A stretch of 64,000 bases of DNA. Source: CAVUAN01 sp963739435. Its GTDB lineage: Bacteria > Acidobacteriota > Thermoanaerobaculia > UBA5066 > Gp7-AA6. The position numbers were made by a program, and so were the translations under genes. Where the stretch lies: contig CAVUAN010000008.1 of NCBI GenBank assembly GCA_963739435.1, forward strand, positions 1 to 64,000, written 5' to 3'. Position 1 is the stretch's first letter; every line of letters begins with the position of its first letter. Below, one piece after another: positions 57,402 through 64,000 of this stretch. A model generated the notes under the pieces. The model did not search any database, was not told where the DNA came from, and worked only from the letters and a program-made list of their open reading frames with translations.

Positions 57402-57636
57402 GCCCGCATTATTCACGAACGACTCCGGCCGCCGCTCGGATCTCTTCCGCCCGGACGGCGTCATCGCTCCTCTGCGATGCGCCCCGGCATCGCCGTCGTC
57501 GCGCTTCCTTGTCCGGGCGAAAGATCTCCTTCGCGGACAAGGCGTGGCTCGACTCGTCAAGACCATTTCTTCAACGGCCCTTTCGGGCGCAATTCCCTGC
57601 TCGTGTTTCGACCGGGTGTCCGTGAATAATCCGGGC
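57402..57636. mobile_element. Candidate MITE, 235 bp
   Basis: 16-bp terminal inverted repeats match at 15 of 16 positions: GCCCGCATTATTCACG (57402-57417) and the complement of 57621-57636. The interior has no convincing ORF. It fills most of the 316-bp gap between the GGDEF gene and the small lipoprotein gene. No target-site duplication is evident, and no transposase with such ends is in the window. A single ATTATTCAC also occurs near 40985. Confidence 0.45.
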
Positions 57637-57655
57637 TGCCCGCAGGAAAAGAAAA

Positions 57656-57673
57656 GGCCCCCAAACGGGGGCC
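57656..57673 (-). terminator. Rho-independent terminator of small lipoprotein gene
   Basis: GGCCCCC/GGGGGCC stem with a 4-nt loop. On the minus strand it is followed by TTTTCTTTT, about 30 nt after the lipoprotein stop. Confidence 0.85.
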
Positions 57674-57702
57674 CTGTATCGACCGTCTGCCGGAATCGAA
57701 AC

Positions 57703-57930
57703 TTACTTCTTCGTCTCGGTGCCGGTGGTCGTCGTCGCCGTCGTGGTGGTTGTGGTCGTCGTCGTCGCCGTGCCGGTCGTGGCGGTGGCGGTCGTACCGG
57801 TCTCCTGCACGACAGCCGGAGCCTCGCCCTTCGCCGCGGGCGGAGCAGCAGCCTCCTCTTTCTTCATGCAGCCGGAGGCCAGACCGACGCCCAGGACGGC
57901 CACGAGGGCCAGGGACTGGAACTTCTTCAT
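57703..57930 (-). CDS. Small Thr/Ala-rich lipoprotein
   Basis: A 75-residue protein with a lipoprotein signal (lipobox LASGC) and a mature part that is Ala/Pro-rich then almost pure Thr with some Ala, Gly and Glu (for example TGTATTTTTTTTTATTTTG). The ATG at 57930 is chosen because AAGGAG is 9 nt upstream; an ATG at 57939 abuts the Shine-Dalgarno. It has its own strong promoter and terminator, so it is likely abundant. A function as an O-glycosylated or spacer lipoprotein is a guess. The Thr tract is encoded by a simple trinucleotide-like repeat that could vary in length. Confidence 0.7.
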   Translation of the reverse strand: MKKFQSLALVAVLGVGLASGCMKKEEAAAPPAAKGEAPAVVQETGTTATATTGTATTTTTTTTTATTTTGTETKK

Positions 57931-57987
57931 AAACCTCATCTCCTTCTTTCTTTCTTGCATTCGAATCATTTGAAAAAACGAGCGGAG

Positions 57988-58015
57988 ATCATATCTCACG
58001 AGGACCCCCTGTCAA
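57988..58015 (-). promoter_or_regulatory. Near-consensus sigma-70 promoter
   Basis: On the minus strand: TTGACA (58015-58010), a 16-bp spacer, TATGAT (57993-57988). This is the best promoter in the window and drives the small lipoprotein gene with a leader of about 50 nt. Confidence 0.85.
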
Positions 58016-58099
58016 TGGGCGCCTCGACCGGGGCCCTCGGCCCGGCTATTCTTGCGGAAGGACGGCCTTCTTTCGGCCGGACCTCACGGAGGACCGAGG

Positions 58100-59443
58100 G
58101 TGTTCGAAGGGCTGGGCGAACGGATTCAGGGCGTCTTCAAAGAGCTCCGGGGAGAGGGGCACCTGACCGAGTACCACCTCGACTCGGCTCTGCGCCAGAT
58201 CCGTCTTTCGTTGCTCGAGGCAGATGTGGCCCTCCCCGTCGTCAAGCAGTTCATCGCCCGGGTCAAAGAAGCGGCCGTCGGCGCGAAGGTCATGCAGCAG
58301 CTCTCGCCGGCCCAGGAGGTCACCCGGGTGGTGCGCGACGAGCTCGTCGGGCTGCTCGGGGGCCAGAAGGCAGACATGGATCTTAGCGGGCGCCCGGCCG
58401 TGATCGCTCTCGTCGGCCTCCAGGGCTCGGGCAAGACGACCTCTGCCGCCAAGCTCGCCTTGCACCTGAAAGGGCGTGGGCGCTACCCGCTCCTCGTTCC
58501 GGCGGATCTTTCCCGCCCGGCCGCGGTTTCGCAGCTCAAAGTTCTCGGCAAGCAGATCGGCGTGCCCGTGTTCGATCCGGGCAGCCGGGTGGATCCGGTG
58601 GAGGTCGCTCGCGAGGGCGTCAACGAGGCGAGGCTGACCGGCCGCGACACGGTGATCGTGGACACGGCCGGCCGGCTTCACCTCGACGAGGCCCTCATGC
58701 GGGAGGTTCGAGCCGTCGTGGATGCCGTCTCGCCGGGCGAGACGCTCTTTGTCGCGGACTCCATGACCGGCCAGGACGCCGTCCGATCGGCCTCGGGCTT
58801 TGCGGCGGCCCTGCCTCTTTCCGGCATCGTCCTGACCAAGACCGACGGCGACGCGCGGGGCGGCGCGGCGCTCTCCATCGTCTCGACGGTGGGCAAGCCG
58901 ATCAAGTTCGTCGGCGTGGGAGAGAGGCCCGAGGAGTTCGAGCCGTTCCATCCCGACCGCATGGCTTCCCGCATCCTCGGCCTCGGGGACGTGCTCACGC
59001 TGATCGAGAAGGTCGAAGCGCAGGTGGACGTCGCCAGAGCCGAGGATCTCGCGCGCAAGACGGCATCCGGCGAGTTCACGCTCGAGGATCTGCGCGAGCA
59101 GCTGGCCTCGATGAAGAAGATGGGCCCGCTTTCGAGCCTCGTGGACCTCCTGCCCAAGTCCGGCCCGTTTCGCGGCTTGAACGCCGCCGAGTCGGTGGAC
59201 GAGAAGGGCGTCTCGCGCGTGACCGCCATCATCGACTCGATGACGCCGGAGGAACGGAAGTATCCCCAGGTTCTGAACGGCTCGCGCAAGAAGCGCATTG
59301 CGGGCGGCTCCGGCACCACGGTTGCCGAGATCAACCGACTCCTCAAGCAGTATCTGCAGATGAAGAAGATGATGAGATCGGCCCGGAAGGGGATGCGCGG
59401 GCTGGATATGAGCAAAATGCCCTTCCCGGCGCCGAGGCAGTAG
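58100..59443 (+). CDS. ffh: Signal recognition particle protein Ffh
   Basis: SRP GTPase that binds signal sequences and 4.5S RNA and docks with FtsY. The GTG at 58100 (GGAGG upstream) gives the usual MFEGLGERI N terminus in a 447-residue protein; an ATG at 58052 would add an unlikely tail. G1 GLQGSGKTTSAAKLA, DTAGR, TKTDGDARGG and the Met-rich M domain (QYLQMKKMMRSARKGMRG) are all present. It heads a translation cluster with rpsP, khpA, rimM, trmD and rplS, a conserved order in many bacteria. Confidence 0.96.
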   Translation: MFEGLGERIQGVFKELRGEGHLTEYHLDSALRQIRLSLLEADVALPVVKQFIARVKEAAVGAKVMQQLSPAQEVTRVVRDELVGLLGGQKADMDLSGRPAVIALVGLQGSGKTTSAAKLALHLKGRGRYPLLVPADLSRPAAVSQLKVLGKQIGVPVFDPGSRVDPVEVAREGVNEARLTGRDTVIVDTAGRLHLDEALMREVRAVVDAVSPGETLFVADSMTGQDAVRSASGFAAALPLSGIVLTKTDGDARGGAALSIVSTVGKPIKFVGVGERPEEFEPFHPDRMASRILGLGDVLTLIEKVEAQVDVARAEDLARKTASGEFTLEDLREQLASMKKMGPLSSLVDLLPKSGPFRGLNAAESVDEKGVSRVTAIIDSMTPEERKYPQVLNGSRKKRIAGGSGTTVAEINRLLKQYLQMKKMMRSARKGMRGLDMSKMPFPAPRQ

Positions 59444-59447
59444 TTTC

Positions 59448-59475
59448 GGGTTTGGAGTTTACAAACCCCAAACCC
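59448..59475. repeat. Short AT/GC mixed inverted repeat after ffh
   Basis: GGGTTTGG (59448-59455) pairs with CCAAACCC (59468-59475), with further internal pairing. On the minus strand it reads as imperfect GGGTTTG heptamers. No T-tract follows, so it is an intergenic repeat or attenuator rather than a plain terminator. Confidence 0.5.
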
Positions 59476-59485
59476 CCAAACTTCC

Positions 59486-59494
59486 TGCTAGAAT
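59486..59494 (+). promoter_or_regulatory. Extended -10 of rpsP
   Basis: TGCTAGAAT contains the TGn extension and a TAGAAT hexamer. The leader to the rpsP ATG (59529) is about 28 nt and contains AAGGAAG. Confidence 0.5.
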
Positions 59495-59528
59495 GCCCGG
59501 CTCTCGTTGATGAAAGGAAGACTCTGAA

Positions 59529-59774
59529 ATGGTGAAGATCCGCTTGAGGCGCATGGGCGCCCGCAACAGCCCGTTCTACCGAATCGTCGTCTCCGACTCG
59601 CGCCGCACGGCGCGCGCCGAGGTGCTCGAGGAGATCGGATCCTACGACCCGGTTGCCGGCATCGGCAAAGTGAAGGTCGACCGGGGGCGCGCGCAGTTCT
59701 GGATCGGCCAGGGCGCCCTGCTCTCGCCGACGGTGCGCGCCATTCTCGGCCAGCCCGCGCAGGTCAAGGCCTAA
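59529..59774 (+). CDS. rpsP: 30S ribosomal protein S16
   Basis: An 81-residue protein with the S16 signature VKIRLRRMGARNSPFYRIVV and DSRRTARAEVLEEIGSYDP. It binds 16S rRNA in the small-subunit body. It is followed after 6 bp by khpA. Confidence 0.96.
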   Translation: MVKIRLRRMGARNSPFYRIVVSDSRRTARAEVLEEIGSYDPVAGIGKVKVDRGRAQFWIGQGALLSPTVRAILGQPAQVKA

Positions 59775-59780
59775 GACCCG

Positions 59781-60011
59781 ATGCGCCGCCTGATCGAAAC
59801 GGTCGTCCGCCGCCTGTCGGACCAACCCGACGAAGCCCGGGTCGTGGAGACCCACGAGGGAAAAACGGCCGTGTACGACATCGCCGTTCCCGAAGGCGAC
59901 CGAGGGCGCCTGATCGGCCGCGAGGGGCGCACGATCCGCGCCCTGCGGGCCTTCGCCGGCGCCGCCGCGGTCGCGCGCGGCAAGCGCGTGAACATCCGGG
60001 TCCGCGACTAA
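59781..60011 (+). CDS. khpA: KH-domain RNA-binding protein KhpA
   Basis: A 76-residue single KH domain with the GxxG loop in GRLIGREGRTIRALR. In other bacteria KhpA (with KhpB) binds many small RNAs and affects cell elongation. The position between rpsP and rimM is the conserved one for this gene. Confidence 0.92.
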   Translation: MRRLIETVVRRLSDQPDEARVVETHEGKTAVYDIAVPEGDRGRLIGREGRTIRALRAFAGAAAVARGKRVNIRVRD

Positions 60012-60012
60012 C

Positions 60013-60533
60013 TATCCGCGAGAGCCCGACCTCCTCGTCGGCCAGGTGCGCCGCCCGCACGGACTGGATGGAGAGGTTTCCGTCGAAGCGACGACGAGCT
60101 TTCCGGAGCGATTCACGCCGGGACTCGACGCTGCTCTGGAGGCGCGGAGCGGAAGCAAAGGCTCTCACTCTCGCGTCGGTGCGTCCGCACGCCGGGCGCC
60201 TCCTGGTCCTCTTCGAGGGCGTGTCCGACGTCGACGCCGCGCAGGCCCTGGCCGGGGGAGACCTCCTCGTCGGCCGACGCCGAGGCGGTCCCGGCGCCCG
60301 AGGGTTTCTTCTACGAGCACGAGCTGACGGGATGGCGCTGCGAGGACCTGCAAGGGCGCCTGCTCGGTTCCGTCGCCGGCCTCGAGCAGACGACGGCGGG
60401 ACCGCTGCTCGAGGTCGATACGCCTTCGAAGAAAGGCGTCTTGGTGCCCTTCGTCGAGGGTATCGTCGTCCGGATCGACCGCTCCGCCCAGCGGATCGTC
60501 CTCGACCCGCCCGACGGATTGCTCGACCTTTAG
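60013..60533 (+). pseudogene. rimM: 16S rRNA processing protein RimM, frameshifted
   Basis: The N-terminal DLLVGQVRRPHGLDGEVSV is the RimM beta-barrel start. A +1 shift near 60120 leads to STLLWRRGAEAKALTL and GRLLVLFEGVSDVDAAQAL. A second +1 shift near 60270 leads to APEGFFYEHELTGW (the PRC-barrel entry) and on to VPFVEGIVVRID, ending at 60533. The start codon is unclear: in frame only GTG 60046 is seen, inside the conserved part, so another error near 60015 is possible. RimM helps 30S head assembly and binds S19. Confidence 0.75.
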
Positions 60534-60539
60534 AGACGC

Positions 60540-61249
60540 ATGCAGATCGAGGTCCTGACTATTTTCCCCGGCTACTTCGCCTCGCCTCTGGCCGAGAGCC
60601 TTCTCGGCAAGGCGATCGGCGCCGGGCTCGTCGAGGTCCTGGTGACGGACCTCCGCGACTTTGCCGCCGACCGGCACCACAAGGTCGACGACGAGGCCTA
60701 TGGAGGCGGGCCGGGTATGGTGATGCTCGCCCCCGTCGTGGCGGCGGCCGTCGAGGCGCGGCGCGGGGAGCCCGCCCGCCTGGTCGGTCTTTCTGACGCC
60801 CGACGGGCGGCGGCTCGACCAGGCGAAGGTCCAGGAGCTGGCCGCCCGGCCGAGGCTCCTGCTCTTCTGCGGCCGGTACGAGGGCGTCGACGAGCGCGCT
60901 CGACAGGTCGGCCTGTTCGACGAAGAGATATCGCTCGGCGACTTCGTGCTGCCGGGTGGCGAGGCCGCCGCCCTCGCCGTCGTCGAGGCGGTCACGCGCC
61001 TGGTGCCGGGCGTCGTCGGCCGGGCGGAGTCCGTCGAGGCGGAGTCGTTCACGGGAGGGCGCCTGGACTACCCGCATTACACGCGGCCGCGCGAATTTCG
61101 GGGGCTGCCGGTTCCGGATGTGCTCGTCTCGGGCGACCACGCCCGGATCGCGCAATGGCGGCGGGCGCGGGCTCTCGAGCGGACGCGCGCGCGCCGGCCC
61201 GACCTGCTTGGCGGGACGGCCCGAGGAGCCCGGGGAAGGCGACGACTGA
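60540..61249 (+). pseudogene. trmD: tRNA (guanine-N1)-methyltransferase, frameshifted
   Basis: ATG 60540 starts MQIEVLTIFPGYF, with [10 protein letters not shown] (SAM knot region). At about 60785 a +1 shift continues as [26 protein letters not shown] and [13 protein letters not shown], the trefoil-knot methyltransferase core, then the C-terminal domain with [10 protein letters not shown] further +1 shift near 61208 would end the protein at TGA 61247-61249; without it the frame ends at 61293. TrmD makes m1G37 in tRNA and is essential in many bacteria, so the gene is presumably intact in the organism. Confidence 0.8.
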
Positions 61250-61254
61250 GTTTC

Positions 61255-61283
61255 TTGCAAAACTCCGCAACCTCCACTAGACT
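61255..61283 (+). promoter_or_regulatory. Promoter of rplS
   Basis: TTGCAA (61255-61260), a 17-bp spacer and TAGACT (61278-61283), the same -10 hexamer as the carD promoter. The leader to the rplS ATG is about 36 nt and contains GAGAGG. Confidence 0.6.
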
Positions 61284-61326
61284 CACCGTTTAAGCCACGT
61301 CACTCTTCTGCTTTGAGAGGTCCGTC

Positions 61327-61677
61327 ATGTCCGATCTGCTTCTCGATATCGAAAAGCCCGCCCTGCGCGCGGATGTGCCCGTGTTTGCACCGGGCGACGC
61401 GGTCCGCGTGCACGTCAAGGTTCGCGAAGGTGAGAAGGAGCGCATCCAGGTCTTCGCCGGCGTCGTCATCGCCCGCCGCGGGGGCGGCGCGCGCGAGACG
61501 TTCGCCGTGCGCAAGATCTCCAGCGGCATCGGCGTCGAGCGCGTCTTCCCGCTCCATTCACCGATCATCGATCGCATCGAGGTGGAGCGGAAGGGCGAGG
61601 TTCGCCGCGCGAAGCTGTACTACCTGCGCGGGCGCAAGGGCAAGGCCGCCCGCATCGACGAAAAGCGCACCGAGTAG
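61327..61677 (+). CDS. rplS: 50S ribosomal protein L19
   Basis: A 116-residue protein with [20 protein letters not shown] and [17 protein letters not shown], the L19 signature, and the C-terminal [18 protein letters not shown]. It sits at the 30S/50S interface. It is free of frameshifts, unlike trmD before and rnhB after it. Confidence 0.96.
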   Translation: MSDLLLDIEKPALRADVPVFAPGDAVRVHVKVREGEKERIQVFAGVVIARRGGGARETFAVRKISSGIGVERVFPLHSPIIDRIEVERKGEVRRAKLYYLRGRKGKAARIDEKRTE

Positions 61678-61704
61678 AGCCCAGCAGGAGACCATTCGCT
61701 CCCG

Positions 61705-62378
61705 ATGACGGCCGACGCCTTCGCTGCTCTGTTCGCGGAGCTCGGGCGTCTGGCGGGGCTCGACCGCATCGACGTGGAGCTTCGGCGGCGCGGCTATGAG
61801 CGCGTGGCCGGCGTCGATGAGGCCGGCCGCGGACCGCTCGCCGGCCCTGTCGTCGCCGCGGCCGTGATCCTTCCGCCGGGGTGCGTCCTGCCCTGCCTCG
61901 ACGACTCGAAGAAGCTGGAGCCGGACGTGCGCGGAGCGCCTCGACCGGGAGATTCGCGGGACGGGCCGTGGCCGTGGGCGTCGGCGTGGTTTCGGCCGCG
62001 ACGATCGATGTCGACAACGTCCTCCAGGCGAGCCTCTCGGCGATGCGACAGGCCGTCCTGGCCCTCTGCCCACCGGCCGACGCCCTCCTGGTCGACGCGG
62101 TCCGCGTGCCCGGCGTCCGCCTGCCCCAGGTGGCGGTCGTTCACGGAGACGCGCTCTCGGCGTCGATCGCGGCTGCTTCGATCGTCGCCAAGGCGCACCG
62201 GGACCGGCTCTGCGAGGAGCTCGCGAGCCGCTACCCGGTCTACGGCTTCGAGCGCCACAAGGGCTACGGCACGCCGGAGCACTGGGAGGCCCTGCGTCGG
62301 TTCGGACCGTGCCCCGAGCACCGCCTCACGTACCGTGGCGTCGTCCCGGACCGCGACGGGAAACGGATTCCGGGCTAG
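61705..62378 (+). pseudogene. rnhB: Ribonuclease HII, frameshifted
   Basis: The start [18 protein letters not shown] carries the first two catalytic acids, followed by LDDSKKL. Two +1 shifts within about 60 bp (near 61930 and 61968) are needed to read [11 protein letters not shown] and then [17 protein letters not shown]. The last frame gives [15 protein letters not shown] and [14 protein letters not shown], ending at 62378. RNase HII removes ribonucleotides from DNA. The rplS-rnhB order is common. Confidence 0.8.
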
Positions 62379-62381
62379 AAT
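62376..62381 (+). promoter_or_regulatory. -10-like TAGAAT overlapping rnhB stop
   Basis: The rnhB stop TAG begins a TAGAAT that ends 8 nt before the ATG of the next gene, the same arrangement as at ribD/ribE. Confidence 0.38.
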
Positions 62382-62389
62382 TTCGACAG

Positions 62390-64000
62390 ATGGCGTCCTC
62401 GAAGGAACAGATCCTTCAGTCGGCCGAGAAGTTTCTCGCCAAGGGCAAGCTCGAGCCGGCCCTGAAGGAGTATCTGCGTCTGCTCGACGACAACCCCAAG
62501 GACGTCGCCACGTTGAACCGCGTCGGGGACCTCTACGCCCGGATGAACCGGCCCGCCGACTCGATCCAGTACTACACGCGCATCGCGGACTCGTACTCCC
62601 GCGACGGTTTTTTCCTCAAGGCGATCGCGATCTTCAAGAAGATCAACAAGATCGATCCGGCGCGCCTCGACATCTACGAGAAGCTCGCGGACCTCTACCA
62701 CAAGCAGGGTCTCACCCAGGACGCGCGCAGCCAGTACCAGGTTCTCGCCGACCACTACCAGAAGAGCGGCAAGCACGAGGATGCGGTTGCGGCCTACAAG
62801 AAGATGGCCGGAGTCGATCCGAACGACCTGAAGATCCAGGTTCGGCTGGCGGATCTCTACCGCTCGCACAACCAGACCGAGCAAGCGGTCATGCAGTACG
62901 GGCTGATCGGCTCGATGCTGCTGCGCCGCGGCGCGCACGACGAAGCCGCGGCGGTCTTCCAGAAGGCGCTCGAGCTCTCGCCCAACGACGCCGGAATCCA
63001 GAAGAGCCTGGTTCGGTCGCTGCTGGCGCAGAAGAACGCGGCTGCGGCCATCGCGATCATCAAGGCCGCGCCGCGCACGGCCGACAGCCTCGCTCTCCTG
63101 GCCGAAGCGCAGCTCGATCTCGGGCCACAAGGCCGACGCCATCAAGACGGCCGAGCAGGCGATCGCGCTCGACGCCCGCCACGAGGGCAGCCGGACGCTT
63201 CTGTGCCGCATTCGCGTGCTCGAAGGCTCTTTCGACCAGGCGTACGCGGCGATCCTCCCGCTCGGTCGAAGCCGCAGTGGCGGCAAAGGACTTCCCGCGG
63301 GCCGTCGCATTCCTGACGTCGATCCTCGAAGGCGGAGCCCGCGCACCGCCCGTCGCTCGAGAAGACTGGCCGAGGTGCGCGAAGCGGAAGGCAACGCGGC
63401 GGAGGCGGCCTCGCTGCGCGTGACGCTCGGACAGGGATTTCGAGCGCAAGGCCGACCGCGAAGGCCGCGCTCGAGAGCTATCAACGCGCTCTCAAGTCCC
63501 AGCCCGGCAACCCCGAGGCCCTGGAAAGGGTCAAGCATCTCGGTCCGGCCGAGGCCCGCGCGGAGCCGGAGCCCCCGCGCCCCTCCTGAGCCGGAGAAGC
63601 CGCGCGAGCCGCCGGCCGCCTTCCGCGTCCAGGAGGTCGTGATCGACATCGAGCCGCCGGCTCGCACGACAGCGCCGCCGTTTGCCGAGGTCCTCGAAGA
63701 GAAGGCGCAGTCGAGAAGCCGAACGCCGCCCGCCCCGCCGCCGGCGCAGAAAACGGTGCCCACGAAGCTTCCGTCGCCCCCGGCTCCCCCGTGCTAGCCC
63801 CGTCGCCGGACGATTCCGCCGCGAGGCGCTCGGCCTCCGTCCTCGATGAGCAGGAGATCGAGACTCTCGTCGTCGAGGCGGAGGTCTTCGCCAAGTACGG
63901 TCTCGCCGACAAGGCCGTCGAGCGCTTGCGTTCGCTCGTCCGGCGGCGGCCCGACCTGATGCACGCGCGCGAGCGCCTGGTCGACCTGATGGCGGAATCG
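62390..64000 (+). pseudogene. Large TPR protein, 3' partial, multiply frameshifted
   Basis: From ATG 62390 an uninterrupted frame to about 63122 encodes TPR units ([25 protein letters not shown], then units of about 34 residues). From there repeated +1 shifts, at least six, are needed to follow the protein: [77 protein letters not shown], a Pro/Glu-rich linker, and at the end DEQEIETLVVEAEVFAKYG running off the window. There is no signal peptide. It is probably a cytoplasmic or membrane-associated scaffold; the function is unknown. Confidence 0.7.

Noticed and set aside
57210..57629. Plus-strand ORF of 139 codons across the GGDEF 5' end and the MITE-like element
   Set aside because: It has no recognisable start context, has low-complexity composition, and runs antisense to the GGDEF gene.
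60013..64000. Programmed +1 frameshifting as the explanation for breaks in rimM, trmD, rnhB and the TPR gene
   Set aside because: No shared slippery sequence or downstream stop context is seen. The breaks cluster in stretches of the window, which fits sequence error better. It is kept only as a remote alternative in the findings.

Overview
The window is GC-rich (roughly two-thirds G+C by eye), gene-dense bacterial chromosome. A secreted VWFA-related protein of a type named for Acidobacteria, several TPR lipoproteins, a TonB/ExbB/ExbD/ExbD cluster, a CarD regulator and a membrane pyrophosphatase together suggest a Gram-negative member of Acidobacteriota. Placement below phylum is not supported. 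No plasmid, prophage, CRISPR array or complete insertion sequence is visible; the content is mostly housekeeping.

Layout, left to right. 0-9.4 kb: hexapeptide acyltransferase (cut by the window edge), broken HAD hydrolase, recN, an E1-like ThiF/MoeB protein, YrdC/Sua5, gamma-carbonic anhydrase, hisS, aspS, aroB. 9.4-17.4 kb: an HD-GYP signalling protein, TPR lipoprotein, ftsY, ribD, ribE, an unrecognised 327-residue protein, hemW and a secreted DUF4412-like protein. 17.5-23.0 kb, minus strand: a TPR lipoprotein, tonB, exbB, two exbD genes and hppA, an envelope-energisation block. 23.2-31 kb: VWFA protein, nnr, tsaE, outer-membrane barrel, TlpA-like thioredoxin, asparaginase, small secreted protein and a strikingly degenerate NtrC-type regulator. 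31-33.2 kb: a surface protein with 17-residue repeats and a Peptidase_S74 chaperone domain, tRNA-Leu(CAA), then a structured element built from tRNA 3'-end sequence. 33.2-45.1 kb: carD, two envelope proteins, a microprotein, rarA, then guaB, secA, M23 peptidase, comM and a phosphohexomutase on the minus strand. 45.2-51.4 kb: polysaccharide deacetylase, pgsA, trmB, an isocitrate dehydrogenase-like gene, a CNNM/CorC protein and queG, many with single-base frameshifts. 51.4-57.4 kb: AI-2E/PerM permease, PD40 propeller, methyltransferase, glycosyltransferase, two small proteins and a GGDEF protein. 57.4-64 kb: a MITE-like element, a tiny lipoprotein, and a translation cluster (ffh, rpsP, khpA, rimM, trmD, rplS, rnhB), ending in a TPR protein cut by the window end.

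Many genes are packed with ATGA, GTGA or TTGA stop/start overlaps, indicating translational coupling. Several others have a TAnnnT -10-like hexamer only 6-10 nt before the start codon, which suggests leaderless transcripts. Short intergenic repeats recur: an AT-rich inverted element that runs from the stop codon of one gene into the first codons of the next (three copies), degenerate heptamer arrays (AGTCNAR, four sites), a REP-like double hairpin, and a 235-bp candidate MITE.

Roughly twenty single-base frameshifts cluster at 0.5 kb, 45-51 kb and 60-64 kb. Every one is a +1 shift (one extra base), while 44 kb in between has none. The likeliest cause is local sequence error with insertion bias, so the affected genes are probably intact in the organism. 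The most biologically unusual candidates are the catalytically dead NtrC-like regulator, the stop-to-start repeat family, and the tRNA-derived structured element.
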